Assembly (NCBI GenBank): GCA_036503555.1
Contig: DASXWQ010000098.1
Coordinates: 1-64,000, forward strand
Direction of reading: 5' to 3'
Source of the DNA: Actinocatenispora sp036503555
GTDB lineage: Bacteria > Actinomycetota > Actinomycetes > Mycobacteriales > Micromonosporaceae
DNA: 64,000 nucleotides
Below the pieces are notes generated by a model. It searched no databases, was not told the DNA's origin, and was given only the letters and a program-made list of their open reading frames with translations. The translations under genes were made by a program, and so were the position numbers. Numbering within the stretch: position 1 is the first letter of the stretch; each line of letters starts with the position of its first letter. Below are positions 15,196 to 23,561 of this stretch, in pieces.

Positions 15196-16044
15196 ATGGA
15201 CAACGCGACGAAGGTGGCCATCGCGGTCGCCGGTGGATACCTGCTCGGTCGGCGGAAGAAGCTGAAGCTGGCCGTGCTGCTGGGTTCCTGGCTGCTCGGG
15301 CAGAAGCTCGACCTCAACCTGCGCCGGCTGGGCCAGGAGGCGCTGTCGATGGCCGGCTCCGCGCCGGGTGTGTCCGAGCTGACCGGCGACGTCCGCGAGA
15401 AGCTCGTCGGTGCCGGCAAGCAGGCCGCCGTCGCGCTGGTGAGCAACCAGCTCACCCGGGTGTCGGACCGCCTGGCCGACCGCACCGACGCGCTGACCGG
15501 CGCCGTCGGCCGACTGGCCGACACCGAGCCGGACGAGGACACCGAGGGCCGGGGCCGGCAGGCCGACGAGGACGCCGAGCCGGACGAGGACACCGAGGAC
15601 CGGGGCCGGCAGGCCGACGAGGACGCCGAGCCGGACGAGGACACCGGCGACCAGGACCGGGACACCGACGAGCGGCCGTCCGCCCGGCGTGGTACCGGCG
15701 GCCGGCGCGCCCGGCCGGACGACGCCGAGCCCGCGGGCGGCCGCGGCCGCCGTACGCGGCGGGCGGACGACGCGGAGGACGAGCCGGCGGCGCGCCGAGG
15801 CCGGTCGGCGGACGACAAGCCGGACCGGGCGCGTACCCGCGCGAAGCGGACGCACGACGACGGCACGACCGCGCGACCACGCCGCCGGTCGACGGCGAAG
15901 GACGACGAGCCGGCAGCACCGCGCCGGAGCCGCGCCGGCGGCGAGTCCAGCCGGGACCGCACCACCCGTACCCGCGGCTCCACCGAACGGCGCACCGCCA
16001 GCTCCCGCAGCACCAGGCGCCGGACCTCCGCGGACGACAAGTAG
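15196..16044 (+). CDS. Gas-vesicle-associated protein with short hydrophobic N-terminus and long charged repeat tail
   Basis: A 282-residue protein. The first 60 residues (VAIAVAGGYLLGRRKKLKLA, then VLLGSWLLGQKLDLNLRRL) form one or two hydrophobic segments, followed by a helical stretch to about residue 110. The remaining 170 residues are almost only Asp, Glu, Arg, Ala and Gly, with a 17-residue tandem repeat (EPDEDTE..RGRQADEDA). It starts with GGAGAGGAAC before the ATG and follows a SigB-type promoter. Streptomycete gas vesicle clusters contain two accessory genes called gvpY and gvpZ; I suspect this and the next gene are their counterparts. The biochemical role is unknown. Confidence 0.7.
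   Translation: MDNATKVAIAVAGGYLLGRRKKLKLAVLLGSWLLGQKLDLNLRRLGQEALSMAGSAPGVSELTGDVREKLVGAGKQAAVALVSNQLTRVSDRLADRTDALTGAVGRLADTEPDEDTEGRGRQADEDAEPDEDTEDRGRQADEDAEPDEDTGDQDRDTDERPSARRGTGGRRARPDDAEPAGGRGRRTRRADDAEDEPAARRGRSADDKPDRARTRAKRTHDDGTTARPRRRSTAKDDEPAAPRRSRAGGESSRDRTTRTRGSTERRTASSRSTRRRTSADDK
15526..15645 (+). repeat. 51-bp in-frame tandem repeat (2.3 copies)
   Basis: Copies at 15526-15576 and 15577-15627 differ at a single site, and a third partial copy covers 15628-15645. The unit is a multiple of three, so copy number can vary without breaking the host gene. Each unit adds 17 mostly acidic residues. Confidence 0.85.
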
Positions 16045-16079
16045 ACCTCCGACGAGTACACCAGGAAAGGGACGACACC

Positions 16080-17084
16080 ATGAGCGCAGGAGACAGCGGC
16101 CGCGGCGGGGGACTGCAGACGATGCTCGGCGGCCTGCGGGACGTCGCCGCCCGCAACCCGGGCACCGAGCGGCTGCTCGGCGAGGTCGAGCGGTACCTGT
16201 CGGCGCAGGCCGAACGGGCCGTGAGCGCGGTCGGCCGGAAGGTCGGCGACACCACGCAGAAACTGACCGACGTGGCGACCGGCGAGTCCGGCGCGTCCAG
16301 CCTGCTCGGCGGCACCCTCCGCGAACTCGCCGGCGGGTCCGGCAAGGGCACCGCCGTGCTCAAGGCCGGCGCGAAGAAGGTCGGGGAGACCGTCCGCAAC
16401 GCCCTGCCGGGCGGAGGCGGCAGCGGCGGCGGCACCAAGGCGACGACGATCATCGAGGACGTGGACGTGGGTGTCCCGGTCGACGTGGCGTACAACGAGT
16501 GGACCAAGCTGGAGGACTTCCCGAGCTGGTCGAAGGGCGCGCAGTCGGTCAACCAGAAGGACGAGGTCACCTCGGACTGGAAGGCCAAGGTCTTCTGGTC
16601 GACGCGCAACTGGACCGCCACGATCGACGAGCAGGTACCCGACGAGCACATCTCCTGGAGCTCGGAGGGCCCGAAGGGCGTCGTGAACGGCGTGGTGTCG
16701 TTCCATCCGCTGGCCGACCGGCTGACCCGGGTCCTGCTCGTGCTGGAGTACATCCCCGGCGGGTTCTTCGAGAAGACCGGGAACCTGTGGCGGTCCCAGG
16801 GGCGGCGGGCCCGGCTGGACCTGAAGCTGTTCCGTCGCCACGTGATGACCGACCCCGACGCCGGCAGCGATGGCTGGCGCGGCGAGGTCCACGACGGCGA
16901 GGTCGTCAGCTCCGACGACGCCGACCGCGACGACGACGACCGGGACCGCGACGACGACGCCGACCGTGACGACGAGACCGACGAGTACGACGACGACCGG
17001 GACCGCGACGAGGAGTCCGACGAGTACGAGGAGGACGACGAGGACGAGGACGAGGAGGACGCCGAACCCGCGCGCCGTCGGTGA
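16080..17084 (+). CDS. SRPBCC (START-like, cyclase/dehydrase) protein of the gas vesicle locus
   Basis: A 334-residue protein. The N-terminal 115 residues are helical and Gly-rich; residues about 120-265 are a START-like SRPBCC domain (TTIIEDVDVGVPVDVAYNEW, then LEDFPSWSKGAQSV and WTATIDEQVPDEHISW). The last 60 residues are nearly pure Asp, Glu and Arg. The fold normally holds a hydrophobic ligand in a cavity. It lies 35 bases after the preceding gene with a GGAAAGGGAC site, so the two form an operon divergent from gvpA. It is probably the gvpZ-type accessory gene of streptomycete clusters; that name is from memory. Confidence 0.78.
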   Translation: MSAGDSGRGGGLQTMLGGLRDVAARNPGTERLLGEVERYLSAQAERAVSAVGRKVGDTTQKLTDVATGESGASSLLGGTLRELAGGSGKGTAVLKAGAKKVGETVRNALPGGGGSGGGTKATTIIEDVDVGVPVDVAYNEWTKLEDFPSWSKGAQSVNQKDEVTSDWKAKVFWSTRNWTATIDEQVPDEHISWSSEGPKGVVNGVVSFHPLADRLTRVLLVLEYIPGGFFEKTGNLWRSQGRRARLDLKLFRRHVMTDPDAGSDGWRGEVHDGEVVSSDDADRDDDDRDRDDDADRDDETDEYDDDRDRDEESDEYEEDDEDEDEEDAEPARRR

Positions 17085-17138
17085 GTCACCGGCGCCGGCC
17101 GGCGGTACGACGTGGCCGTGCCGGTCCCGGCGCGGCGG

Positions 17139-18296
17139 TCAGCCGGGGTGGGCGGCGAGGCGGTCGTCGATGGCGTCGGGGGAGTAGAGGGCGTCGGCGA
17201 CCATCGCGGCGGCGCCGACGACACCCGCCCGGTCGCCGAGCCGGCCGGTGCGTACGTCGAGGTGGCGGGTGGCGCGGGCGAGGGCCCGCTGGTAGAGCGT
17301 CTCGCGTACGCCGGTGACGAAGTGGGTGTCGGCGAAGTCGCCGGACAGCACGAGTACGCCGGGGTTGACGAGGCAGACGACGGTGGCGAGCACGTCGCCG
17401 ACGAGCCGGCCGGCGACCCGGGTGAGGTGCTGGGCGAGGGGTTCGCCGGCGCGGAGCCGGGCCAGCGCCTCCCGGCTGGTACGGGTGGGGAAGCCGGCGT
17501 CGTCGAGCTGCCGGGCGATGGCCCGTCCGCTGGCCACGGCGGCGAGGCAGCCGGTCGCACCGCACATGCACCGTACGTCGTCGTGGCCGGGGATCCGGAT
17601 GTGGCCGATGTCGCCGGCCCCGCCGTCCACGCCGCGGAACGGCGCGCCGTCGACGATGATCCCGGCGCCGATCCCGGTCGCCACCTTGACGAGGACCAGC
17701 GCGGGGCAGTCGGGGTGGCCGGCGGTGTGTTCGCCGAGCGCCATCAGGTTCGCGTCGTTGTCGGCCAGCACCGGTACGCCGAAGCGGTCGTGCAGGTGTT
17801 CGCGGACGCCGAAGTCGTGCCAGCCGGGCATGATCGGCGGCTCGACGAGCCGGCCGGTCCGGTGGTCGACCGGCCCGGGCAGGCCGAGCCCGATGCCGGC
17901 GATGTCGCCGTCGGCCGCGCCGGCGAGCCGGTCGAACCGGTCACCGAGCCAGGTCAGCACTGCCGCCGGGCCGTCGGTGATGTCGATCTCGGCGTACTCC
18001 TCGGCCAGCACCTGGCCGGCGAGGTCGACCAGGGCGGTACGGGCGTGCGTGGCGCCGAGGTCGGCGGCGAGCACGAGCCGGTGCCGGGTGTTGAACTCCA
18101 GAAGCGCCGGGGGCCGGCCGCCGGTGGACCGGTGCACGCCGGCGGCACGCAGGTATCCGGTGCCGGTGAGCAGGTCGATCCGTTGCAGCAGGGCCGATCG
18201 GGACAGGCCGGTGACGTCCTGGAGTTCGCGCCGGGTCCGGGCCCGGCCGGACCGCACCAGGTGTACGAGATGTCCCGCGGACGCCGCGCCGCCCAT
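17139..18296 (-). CDS. ROK-family transcriptional repressor
   Basis: A 385-residue sugar-responsive regulator. An N-terminal winged helix (RTRRELQDVTGLSRSALLQRID) is followed by a ROK sugar-kinase fold with DLGATHARTALVDL, DNDANLMALGEH and the zinc-binding CMCGATGC motif. Having the DNA-binding domain marks it as repressor rather than kinase. It diverges from a GH63 hydrolase gene, which is its likely target. The gas vesicle accessory genes end 54 bases from its stop on the opposite strand. Confidence 0.9.
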   Translation of the reverse strand: MGGAASAGHLVHLVRSGRARTRRELQDVTGLSRSALLQRIDLLTGTGYLRAAGVHRSTGGRPPALLEFNTRHRLVLAADLGATHARTALVDLAGQVLAEEYAEIDITDGPAAVLTWLGDRFDRLAGAADGDIAGIGLGLPGPVDHRTGRLVEPPIMPGWHDFGVREHLHDRFGVPVLADNDANLMALGEHTAGHPDCPALVLVKVATGIGAGIIVDGAPFRGVDGGAGDIGHIRIPGHDDVRCMCGATGCLAAVASGRAIARQLDDAGFPTRTSREALARLRAGEPLAQHLTRVAGRLVGDVLATVVCLVNPGVLVLSGDFADTHFVTGVRETLYQRALARATRHLDVRTGRLGDRAGVVGAAAMVADALYSPDAIDDRLAAHPG

Positions 18297-18385
18297 CCGG
18301 CACCTCCTCTGCTCGCCGTACCGACCGGCGGTAGGGAACCGGCGGTCAGCCAGCGAGCATAGCCAGGATCACCGGCTTTTGCTCA

Positions 18386-18414
18386 TTGACAAGACCAAAG
18401 TCGTTACGTAATGC
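18386..18414 (+). promoter_or_regulatory. Promoter of the GH63 gene with nearby dyads
   Basis: TTGACA at 18386-18391 and TAATGC at 18409-18414 with a 17-base spacer, inside a conspicuously AT-rich patch. The box region contains TTACGTAA, and next to it GCTTCCGTAAGC has 4-base arms. These are candidate binding sites for the divergent ROK repressor. Confidence 0.45.
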
Positions 18415-18457
18415 TTCCGTAAGCGACATAAATGCGCACCACGAGGAGAGCACCCCG

Positions 18458-19816
18458 ATGGCACGAACCGCCGACCAGACCGACGCGTACGTCTCCGACG
18501 AGGAGCTGGCCGACCGGGCGACGGCGGTGCTGCGGCTCAACGACACCGGCACGTGGACGACCGCGGCACCCGCGCTCTACCCGCACCAGTGGAGCTGGGA
18601 CAGCGCGTTCATCGCGATCGGCTGGGCGCACCTCGACCCGCGGCGGGCGATGACCGAGCAGGACCGGCTGTTCGACGCGCAGTGGGCCACCGGGAAGATC
18701 CCGCACATCGTGTTCAACGAGGCGGTCCCGGCCGGCGCGTACTTCCCGGACGCCGCCCGCTGGGCCTGCGACCTGTCGCCCGACGCCCCCGCCGGCCCGC
18801 CCGAGACGAGCGGGCTGTGCCAGCCGCCCGTGCACGCCCTCGCCGTCCACCGCATCTGGCGGTACGCCGAGGCGTCCGGCGACGCCGACCTGCGCGCCGA
18901 CGCGACGGCCTTCGTCCGGCGGACGTACCCGCGTCTCGTCGCCTGGCACCGGTACCTCGCGACGGCGCGCGACCCGGAGGGCAGCGGCCTGGTCACGATT
19001 TACCACCCGTGGGAGGGCGCCGACAACTCGCCGCGGTGGGACGAGGCGATGGCCCGGCTGGAGATCGGCGACCTCCCGCCGTACCAGCGGCGCGACACGC
19101 AGGTGGTCGCCGAGGCCGGCCAGCGACCGTCCGACGAGGACTACGACCGGTACCTGTGGCTGGTCGAGCTGCTCAAGTCGTGCCGGTACGACGAGGCGGA
19201 GATCTACGCCAGCCACCCGTTCCTGATCAAGGACGTGTTCTTCAGCGGCGTCCTCGCGGCGGCGAACGCCGCGCTGCTCGACCTGTGCAACGTGGTCGGC
19301 GCCGACCAGACGGAGCGGGACACGATCGCCGGCTGGCTCGCCGCCACCCGTACCGGCCTCGCGGAGGCGCGGGACGCCGAGACCGGGCTGTGCCTGGACA
19401 CCGACGTACGCACCGGCCGGCCGATCCGCGTCCGCACGTTCGCCGGGTTCGCGCCGCTGCTCGCGGGGGACGCGGACCGGGCGCTGCTGGACCGGCTCGA
19501 CTCCGCCGACTTCCTCGGCCACCCCGGGCTGCGCTGGCCGATCCTGCCGAGTACCAGCCCGGCCGACCCGGCCTTCGACCGCCGCAACTACTGGCGCGGC
19601 CCGACCTGGCCGGTCGTCAACTGGCTGCTGTGGCGCGCGCTGCTCGCGGCCGGCGAGACCGCGGCGGCGGACCGGCTCCGCCACGCCTGCCTCGACCAGA
19701 TCCGCGCGTCCGGCCACTACGAGTACTTCGACCCGTTCAGCGGCGCGCCGCTGGGCTCCGACGACCAGTCGTGGACCGCCGCCGTCGTCCTCGACTGGCT
19801 CGCCGCCACGGACTGA
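18458..19816 (+). CDS. GH63 glycoside hydrolase, glucosylglycerate-hydrolase-like
   Basis: A 452-residue (alpha/alpha)6-barrel hydrolase. It shares the block order of mycobacterial glucosylglycerate hydrolase: PALYPHQWSWDSAFIAIGW, GKIPHIVFNEAVP, GLCQPPVHALAVHRIW, the DNSPRWDEAM loop, RPSDEDYDRYLWLVEL, YWRGPTWPVVNWL and a final GSDDQSWTAA. The acidic residues in SWDSA and DNSPRWD are expected to bind substrate and act in catalysis. The start at 18458 is supported by GAGGAGAGC upstream; an earlier in-frame ATG lies inside the promoter. Substrates of this family are glucosylglycerate and related glucosides, compatible solutes. The divergent ROK repressor suggests sugar induction. Confidence 0.82.
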   Translation: MARTADQTDAYVSDEELADRATAVLRLNDTGTWTTAAPALYPHQWSWDSAFIAIGWAHLDPRRAMTEQDRLFDAQWATGKIPHIVFNEAVPAGAYFPDAARWACDLSPDAPAGPPETSGLCQPPVHALAVHRIWRYAEASGDADLRADATAFVRRTYPRLVAWHRYLATARDPEGSGLVTIYHPWEGADNSPRWDEAMARLEIGDLPPYQRRDTQVVAEAGQRPSDEDYDRYLWLVELLKSCRYDEAEIYASHPFLIKDVFFSGVLAAANAALLDLCNVVGADQTERDTIAGWLAATRTGLAEARDAETGLCLDTDVRTGRPIRVRTFAGFAPLLAGDADRALLDRLDSADFLGHPGLRWPILPSTSPADPAFDRRNYWRGPTWPVVNWLLWRALLAAGETAAADRLRHACLDQIRASGHYEYFDPFSGAPLGSDDQSWTAAVVLDWLAATD

Positions 19817-19830
19817 CCGTCGACCCGGGG

Positions 19831-20649
19831 TCAGCGCAGGGTCGCCGCGTGGTCCGGGACGTACGTCTGCTCGCTGCGCGGCGTGCGCTCGTACCCGCGC
19901 GACGGCGGCCGGTCGGGCAGCACGACCGGCGTCCGGCGTACCTCGTGGTAGGGCACGGTCGACAGCAGGTGCGCGATCATGTTGACCCTTGCCCGGCGCT
20001 TGTCGTCGCTGTCCACCACGTACCAGGGGGCGCCGGGGACGTCGGTCTGCACGAACATCTCGTCCTTGGCGCGGGAGTAGTCCTCCCAGCGGGTGATCGA
20101 CTCGACGTCCATGCCGGACAGCTTCCACTGCCGCATCGGGTCGGTCAGCCGGTCGCGGAACCGCCGCTCCTGTTCCGTGTCGCTGACCGAGAACCAGTAC
20201 TTGCGCAGCAGGATCCCGTCCTCCACCAGCAGTCGCTCGAACACCGGGCACTGGCGCAGGAAGAGCCGGTACTGCTCGGGCGTGCAGAAGCCCATCACCC
20301 GCTCCACGCCGGCCCGGTTGTACCAGCTCCGGTCGAACAGCACGATCTCGCCGGCCGACGGCAGGTGCGCGACGTAGCGCTGGAAGTACCATTCGCCGCG
20401 TTCCCGCTCGGTCGGGGAGGGCAGCGCCGCGATCCGCGCGACGCGCGGGTTCAGGTACTCGGTGATGCGCTTGATGGTGCCGCCCTTGCCGGCGGCGTCG
20501 CGCCCCTCGAAGACCACGACGAGCCGGGCGCCCTCGGCGCGTACCCACTCCTGTAGCCGTACCAGCTCGGTCTGGAGGCGCACCAGCTCCTTCTCGTACG
20601 CCTTCCGGGGCAGCCGGCCGGTGTCGGCCGGCGGTTCCTTGTGCGGCAA
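19831..20649 (-). CDS. ppk2: Polyphosphate kinase 2 (PPK2)
   Basis: P-loop kinase of 272 residues that moves phosphate between polyphosphate and nucleoside di- or monophosphates. Walker A is GRDAAGKGGTI at about residue 49, and the Walker B/DRSWYNRAGVERVMG block and WEDYSRAKDEMF lid follow in the usual order. Length fits the class with a single PPK2 domain. It is convergent with the GH63 gene, only 14 bases apart, with no hairpin terminator between. Nothing nearby suggests a special link, so a general energy or stress role is most likely. Confidence 0.93.
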   Translation of the reverse strand: MPHKEPPADTGRLPRKAYEKELVRLQTELVRLQEWVRAEGARLVVVFEGRDAAGKGGTIKRITEYLNPRVARIAALPSPTERERGEWYFQRYVAHLPSAGEIVLFDRSWYNRAGVERVMGFCTPEQYRLFLRQCPVFERLLVEDGILLRKYWFSVSDTEQERRFRDRLTDPMRQWKLSGMDVESITRWEDYSRAKDEMFVQTDVPGAPWYVVDSDDKRRARVNMIAHLLSTVPYHEVRRTPVVLPDRPPSRGYERTPRSEQTYVPDHAATLR

Positions 20650-20710
20650 CGCGCGCCCTCCCGCTCGGGTACCGCCAGCGTGTCGGCGGGCCGGGCGGCG
20701 CGTGCCGCGA

Positions 20711-21508
20711 TCAGCTCGCGTCGGCGCCGACGATCAGGGAGACCACGTCGGACGGGGTGAGGTCGCGGCGCGAGTACACGCCGATCATCCGGCCGCGGCG
20801 CAGTACGCACAGGTCGTCGCACAGCTTCAGCAGCTGGTCCACGCTGTGGCTGACGAGCAGGATCGCCACGCCGTGCTCGCGCAGCCGCAGGACCAGGTCC
20901 TCGACGTGCGCGGACTCCTCGACACCAAGCGCGGCGGTCGGCTCGTCGAGCAGCAGCACCCGGCTGCCGCCGAGCAGGGCGCGGGCGATCGCCACGCCCT
21001 GCCGCTGCCCGCCGGACATCTGGCGTACCTCGGTGCCGGTGGCCGGGACCTGGATGGCGAACTTCTCGAACAGCGCCGCCGCCTCGCGCCGCATCCGCTT
21101 GGTGCTGGTGACACGGAACGGGCCCCAGCCGCGGGAGATCTCCCGGTTGAGGAAGATGTTCGCGGTCGCGTCGAGGTCGTCGGCGAGCGCCAGCTCCTGG
21201 AAGACGGTGTCGATGCCGAGGGAACGAGCCTGGCGCGGGTTGCGCAACCGTACGGGGTGGCCCTGCCAGGCGACGTGCCCCTCGTCCGGCTGCTGCACCC
21301 CGGAGACGATCCGCACCAGCGTGGACTTGCCCGCGCCGTTGTTGCCGACGAGCCCCATCACCTTGCCCGGATAGAGCGCGAGGGAGGCGCCGGTGATGGC
21401 GGTGATCCCGCCGAAGTGCTTGCCGACGTCGACCAGCTCCATCAGCGGCGTGCCGTCGCCGTCGCCGTCCACCGCGGGCTCCGGGGTCTGTACGGACGCG
21501 TCGGTCAT
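20711..21508 (-). CDS. Sugar ABC transporter ATPase (single-domain, RbsA/XylG type)
   Basis: Energises import with the permease and binding protein encoded just upstream. Walker A GNNGAGKST, signature MSGGQRQGVAIARALL and Walker B RVLLLDEPTAALG are all present, and the H-loop reads LVSHSVDQ. The chain has 265 residues and one ATPase domain, whereas RbsA-type ATPases are usually about 500 residues with two. The active importer would thus be a homodimer. The ATG at 21508 overlaps the permease stop by ATGA and GGAGG lies in the end of the permease gene. Confidence 0.9.
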   Translation of the reverse strand: MTDASVQTPEPAVDGDGDGTPLMELVDVGKHFGGITAITGASLALYPGKVMGLVGNNGAGKSTLVRIVSGVQQPDEGHVAWQGHPVRLRNPRQARSLGIDTVFQELALADDLDATANIFLNREISRGWGPFRVTSTKRMRREAAALFEKFAIQVPATGTEVRQMSGGQRQGVAIARALLGGSRVLLLDEPTAALGVEESAHVEDLVLRLREHGVAILLVSHSVDQLLKLCDDLCVLRRGRMIGVYSRRDLTPSDVVSLIVGADAS

Positions 21509-22527
21509 CGCTTACCTCCTCGCCGGCCGAGCCGTTCGATCAGGCGGGACTGCTGCAACGACACCGCCACGACCAGCAGGACGCCGATCGCGACCTGCGA
21601 GTAGAACGGCTCGATCTGCATCAGGATCAGCCCGTTGTCGAGTACGCCGAGGATCAGCACGCCGAGCAGCGCGCCCGGCACCGCGCCGCGCCCGCCGGTC
21701 AGTGCCGCGCCGCCGAGCAGCGCCGCGGTGATCGCGGTCAGGCCCAGGTCGGCGCCGGCCGTGTTGGCCTGCGCCAGCGAGTCCCGGGCCACGGTCATGA
21801 TCCCGCCGATCGCCCCGGCCAGCCCCGCGAACAGGTAGATCCCCATCTTGTACGCGGCGAGGTTGATCCCCGTGTTGCGCGCCGCGTCGGGGTTCGAACC
21901 CATCGCGTACACGTGCCGGCCGATCACCGTGAACCGCAGCATCAGGTGCGTGGCCAGCCCGAACAGCAGCAGGAACAGCAGCGGGTACGGGATGCCGGCG
22001 AGGTTGTCCGTGGCGATCACGTCGAAGAAGTGACTGGTCGCCGGCACGTCCAGGCCGTGCGAGAGCACCAGCGACAGCCCGGCGAACGCGCTGAAGCTGG
22101 CCAGCGTCGTGATGATCGGGTTCAGCCGCAGGAACACGATGACCGCGCCGTTGATCGCGCCCGCCGCCAGGCCGACCACGAGCGCCATGACGATCGCGGT
22201 CGGCGTACCGGCGTGGTGTTTGAGCAGCAACGCGACGGCCACGCCGCACAGGCTCGCGGTACTGCCGATCGAGATGTCCAGGCCGCCCGAGACGATCACG
22301 ATCATCTGGGCCACCGACAGGATGCCCAGGATCGAGATCGCCACGCCGATGTCGAGCAGGTTGCCGGCGATGAAGATCCGGTCGGTCTGGGTACGGATCA
22401 CGATCAGCAGCAGCAGCAGGCCGGCGAGCAGGCCGAGGTTCTGCTTGCCGACGGCCTGCGCCGCCCTGGCGGCGAGGCCGACGACCGCCGTACGGTTGCG
22501 CGGCGGCGCCGCGAGCGTCGTGGGCAC
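21505..22527 (-). CDS. Sugar ABC transporter permease (RbsC/XylH family)
   Basis: A 340-residue membrane permease with about ten hydrophobic segments. Family marks include VSGGLDISIGSTASLCGV near residue 85, LRLNPIITTLASF and the later TGINLAAYKMGIYLFAGL and LLGGAALTGGRG. It sits between the lipoprotein binding protein (10-base gap) and the ATPase (overlap) and completes a CUT2-type monosaccharide importer. The substrate is presumably what the operon's glycoside hydrolase releases. Confidence 0.92.
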   Translation of the reverse strand: MPTTLAAPPRNRTAVVGLAARAAQAVGKQNLGLLAGLLLLLIVIRTQTDRIFIAGNLLDIGVAISILGILSVAQMIVIVSGGLDISIGSTASLCGVAVALLLKHHAGTPTAIVMALVVGLAAGAINGAVIVFLRLNPIITTLASFSAFAGLSLVLSHGLDVPATSHFFDVIATDNLAGIPYPLLFLLLFGLATHLMLRFTVIGRHVYAMGSNPDAARNTGINLAAYKMGIYLFAGLAGAIGGIMTVARDSLAQANTAGADLGLTAITAALLGGAALTGGRGAVPGALLGVLILGVLDNGLILMQIEPFYSQVAIGVLLVVAVSLQQSRLIERLGRRGGKR

Positions 22528-22537
22528 GGCCAGCCTC

Positions 22538-23560
22538 CTAACAGGGCATGATCTGCTGGTAGTTCTTGGCGTTGATCTCCGGCGTCGGGATGTACGTGAC
22601 CGCCGGCGGCGTCTTCTTCTGCACCACCATCTGGTAGAGCACCTTCACGTCGCCCGCGCCGATCGCCTTGGGGTTGAGCCAGGTCGAGGCCCGCATCCCG
22701 TCCTTCACGTACGACTGGGTGTACGCCTGGCACGCCTGGTCGCCGCCGAGCCCGACGCCGAGCACGTTCGCCACCGGTACGTTCTTGTCGCGCAACGCCC
22801 GCAGCGCGCCGACCACGCCGGCGTCGTTGCACGACGCGATCACCCAGTGCTTGGCCTGGGGGTGCGCGGTGATCGTGGCGCGCATCGCGTCCTGCGCCTT
22901 GTTCGCCAGCCCGTCGTACGGCACCTTCACGACGTGGTTGGCCGGCACGTCCGGGTGCGCCTCGCGGAACACCTGGTACTCGGCGTTGGTGCGCTCCAGG
23001 CACGCCTGGAACGGCGCCTCGACGTCCGCGAAGTACGTGTCGGCGGCGGGCCACTTCAGTCCGCCGTAGATGCGCGCCGCGATCTGCCCGACCTGGACGC
23101 CGGACTGCTTGTTGTCGAGCCCGACGAACGGCAGCGCCTTGCCGCTGGAGTCCTTCAACGGCGAGTCGGACGCCACCAGATGCACGTCGTTCTGCTTGGC
23201 CATGGTGGACAGCCGCGGGCCGACGTCGGTGTTGCTCGGCACCACCGCGACGCCCTGCACCCCGCTCGTGATCAGGGTCTTCGTCTGGCTGATGACCTTG
23301 CTGTTGTCCAGGCCGGTGTCGACCACCTGCAACTGGACACCCATCTTCTTCGCCTGTTCCTTGGCGCCGTCCGCCTCGGTCACGAAGTACGGCTGGACGG
23401 AGAGCTGGGTGACCATCCCCAGCTTCACCGTCTTGCCCGAGCCGCCGTCGTCCGACGACGACCCGCAGGCGGCGAGCGCCGTCGCGACGAGTCCCACCGC
23501 CGCGCCCAGCACCGTGATCCGGCGGACGAGCGTTCCTCCCGCGCCGTGTGGCTTGCGCAT
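22538..23560 (-). CDS. Sugar-binding lipoprotein of the CUT2 importer
   Basis: Extracellular substrate-binding protein, 340 residues, lipid-anchored. The signal peptide is positively charged (RKPHGAGGTLVRR) and ends in the lipobox LAACG with Cys near residue 32. A periplasmic-binding-protein type 1 fold follows (KTVKLGMVTQLSVQPYF, ITSGVQGVAVVPSNTD, HWVIASCNDAGVVGALRAL). It begins one base after the glycoside hydrolase stop. Ligand not known; the family binds monosaccharides or polyols. Confidence 0.9.
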   Translation of the reverse strand: MRKPHGAGGTLVRRITVLGAAVGLVATALAACGSSSDDGGSGKTVKLGMVTQLSVQPYFVTEADGAKEQAKKMGVQLQVVDTGLDNSKVISQTKTLITSGVQGVAVVPSNTDVGPRLSTMAKQNDVHLVASDSPLKDSSGKALPFVGLDNKQSGVQVGQIAARIYGGLKWPAADTYFADVEAPFQACLERTNAEYQVFREAHPDVPANHVVKVPYDGLANKAQDAMRATITAHPQAKHWVIASCNDAGVVGALRALRDKNVPVANVLGVGLGGDQACQAYTQSYVKDGMRASTWLNPKAIGAGDVKVLYQMVVQKKTPPAVTYIPTPEINAKNYQQIMPC

Positions 23561-23561
23561 G

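Noticed and set aside
15526..15645. Possible CRISPR-like array
   Set aside because: The repeats are directly tandem without spacers, in frame within a coding gene, and only 2.3 copies are present.
17085..17138. Terminator between the gas vesicle accessory gene and the ROK gene
   Set aside because: GGCGCCGGCC-type pairing is possible but short and without T-tract, and such pairing is expected by chance at this GC content.
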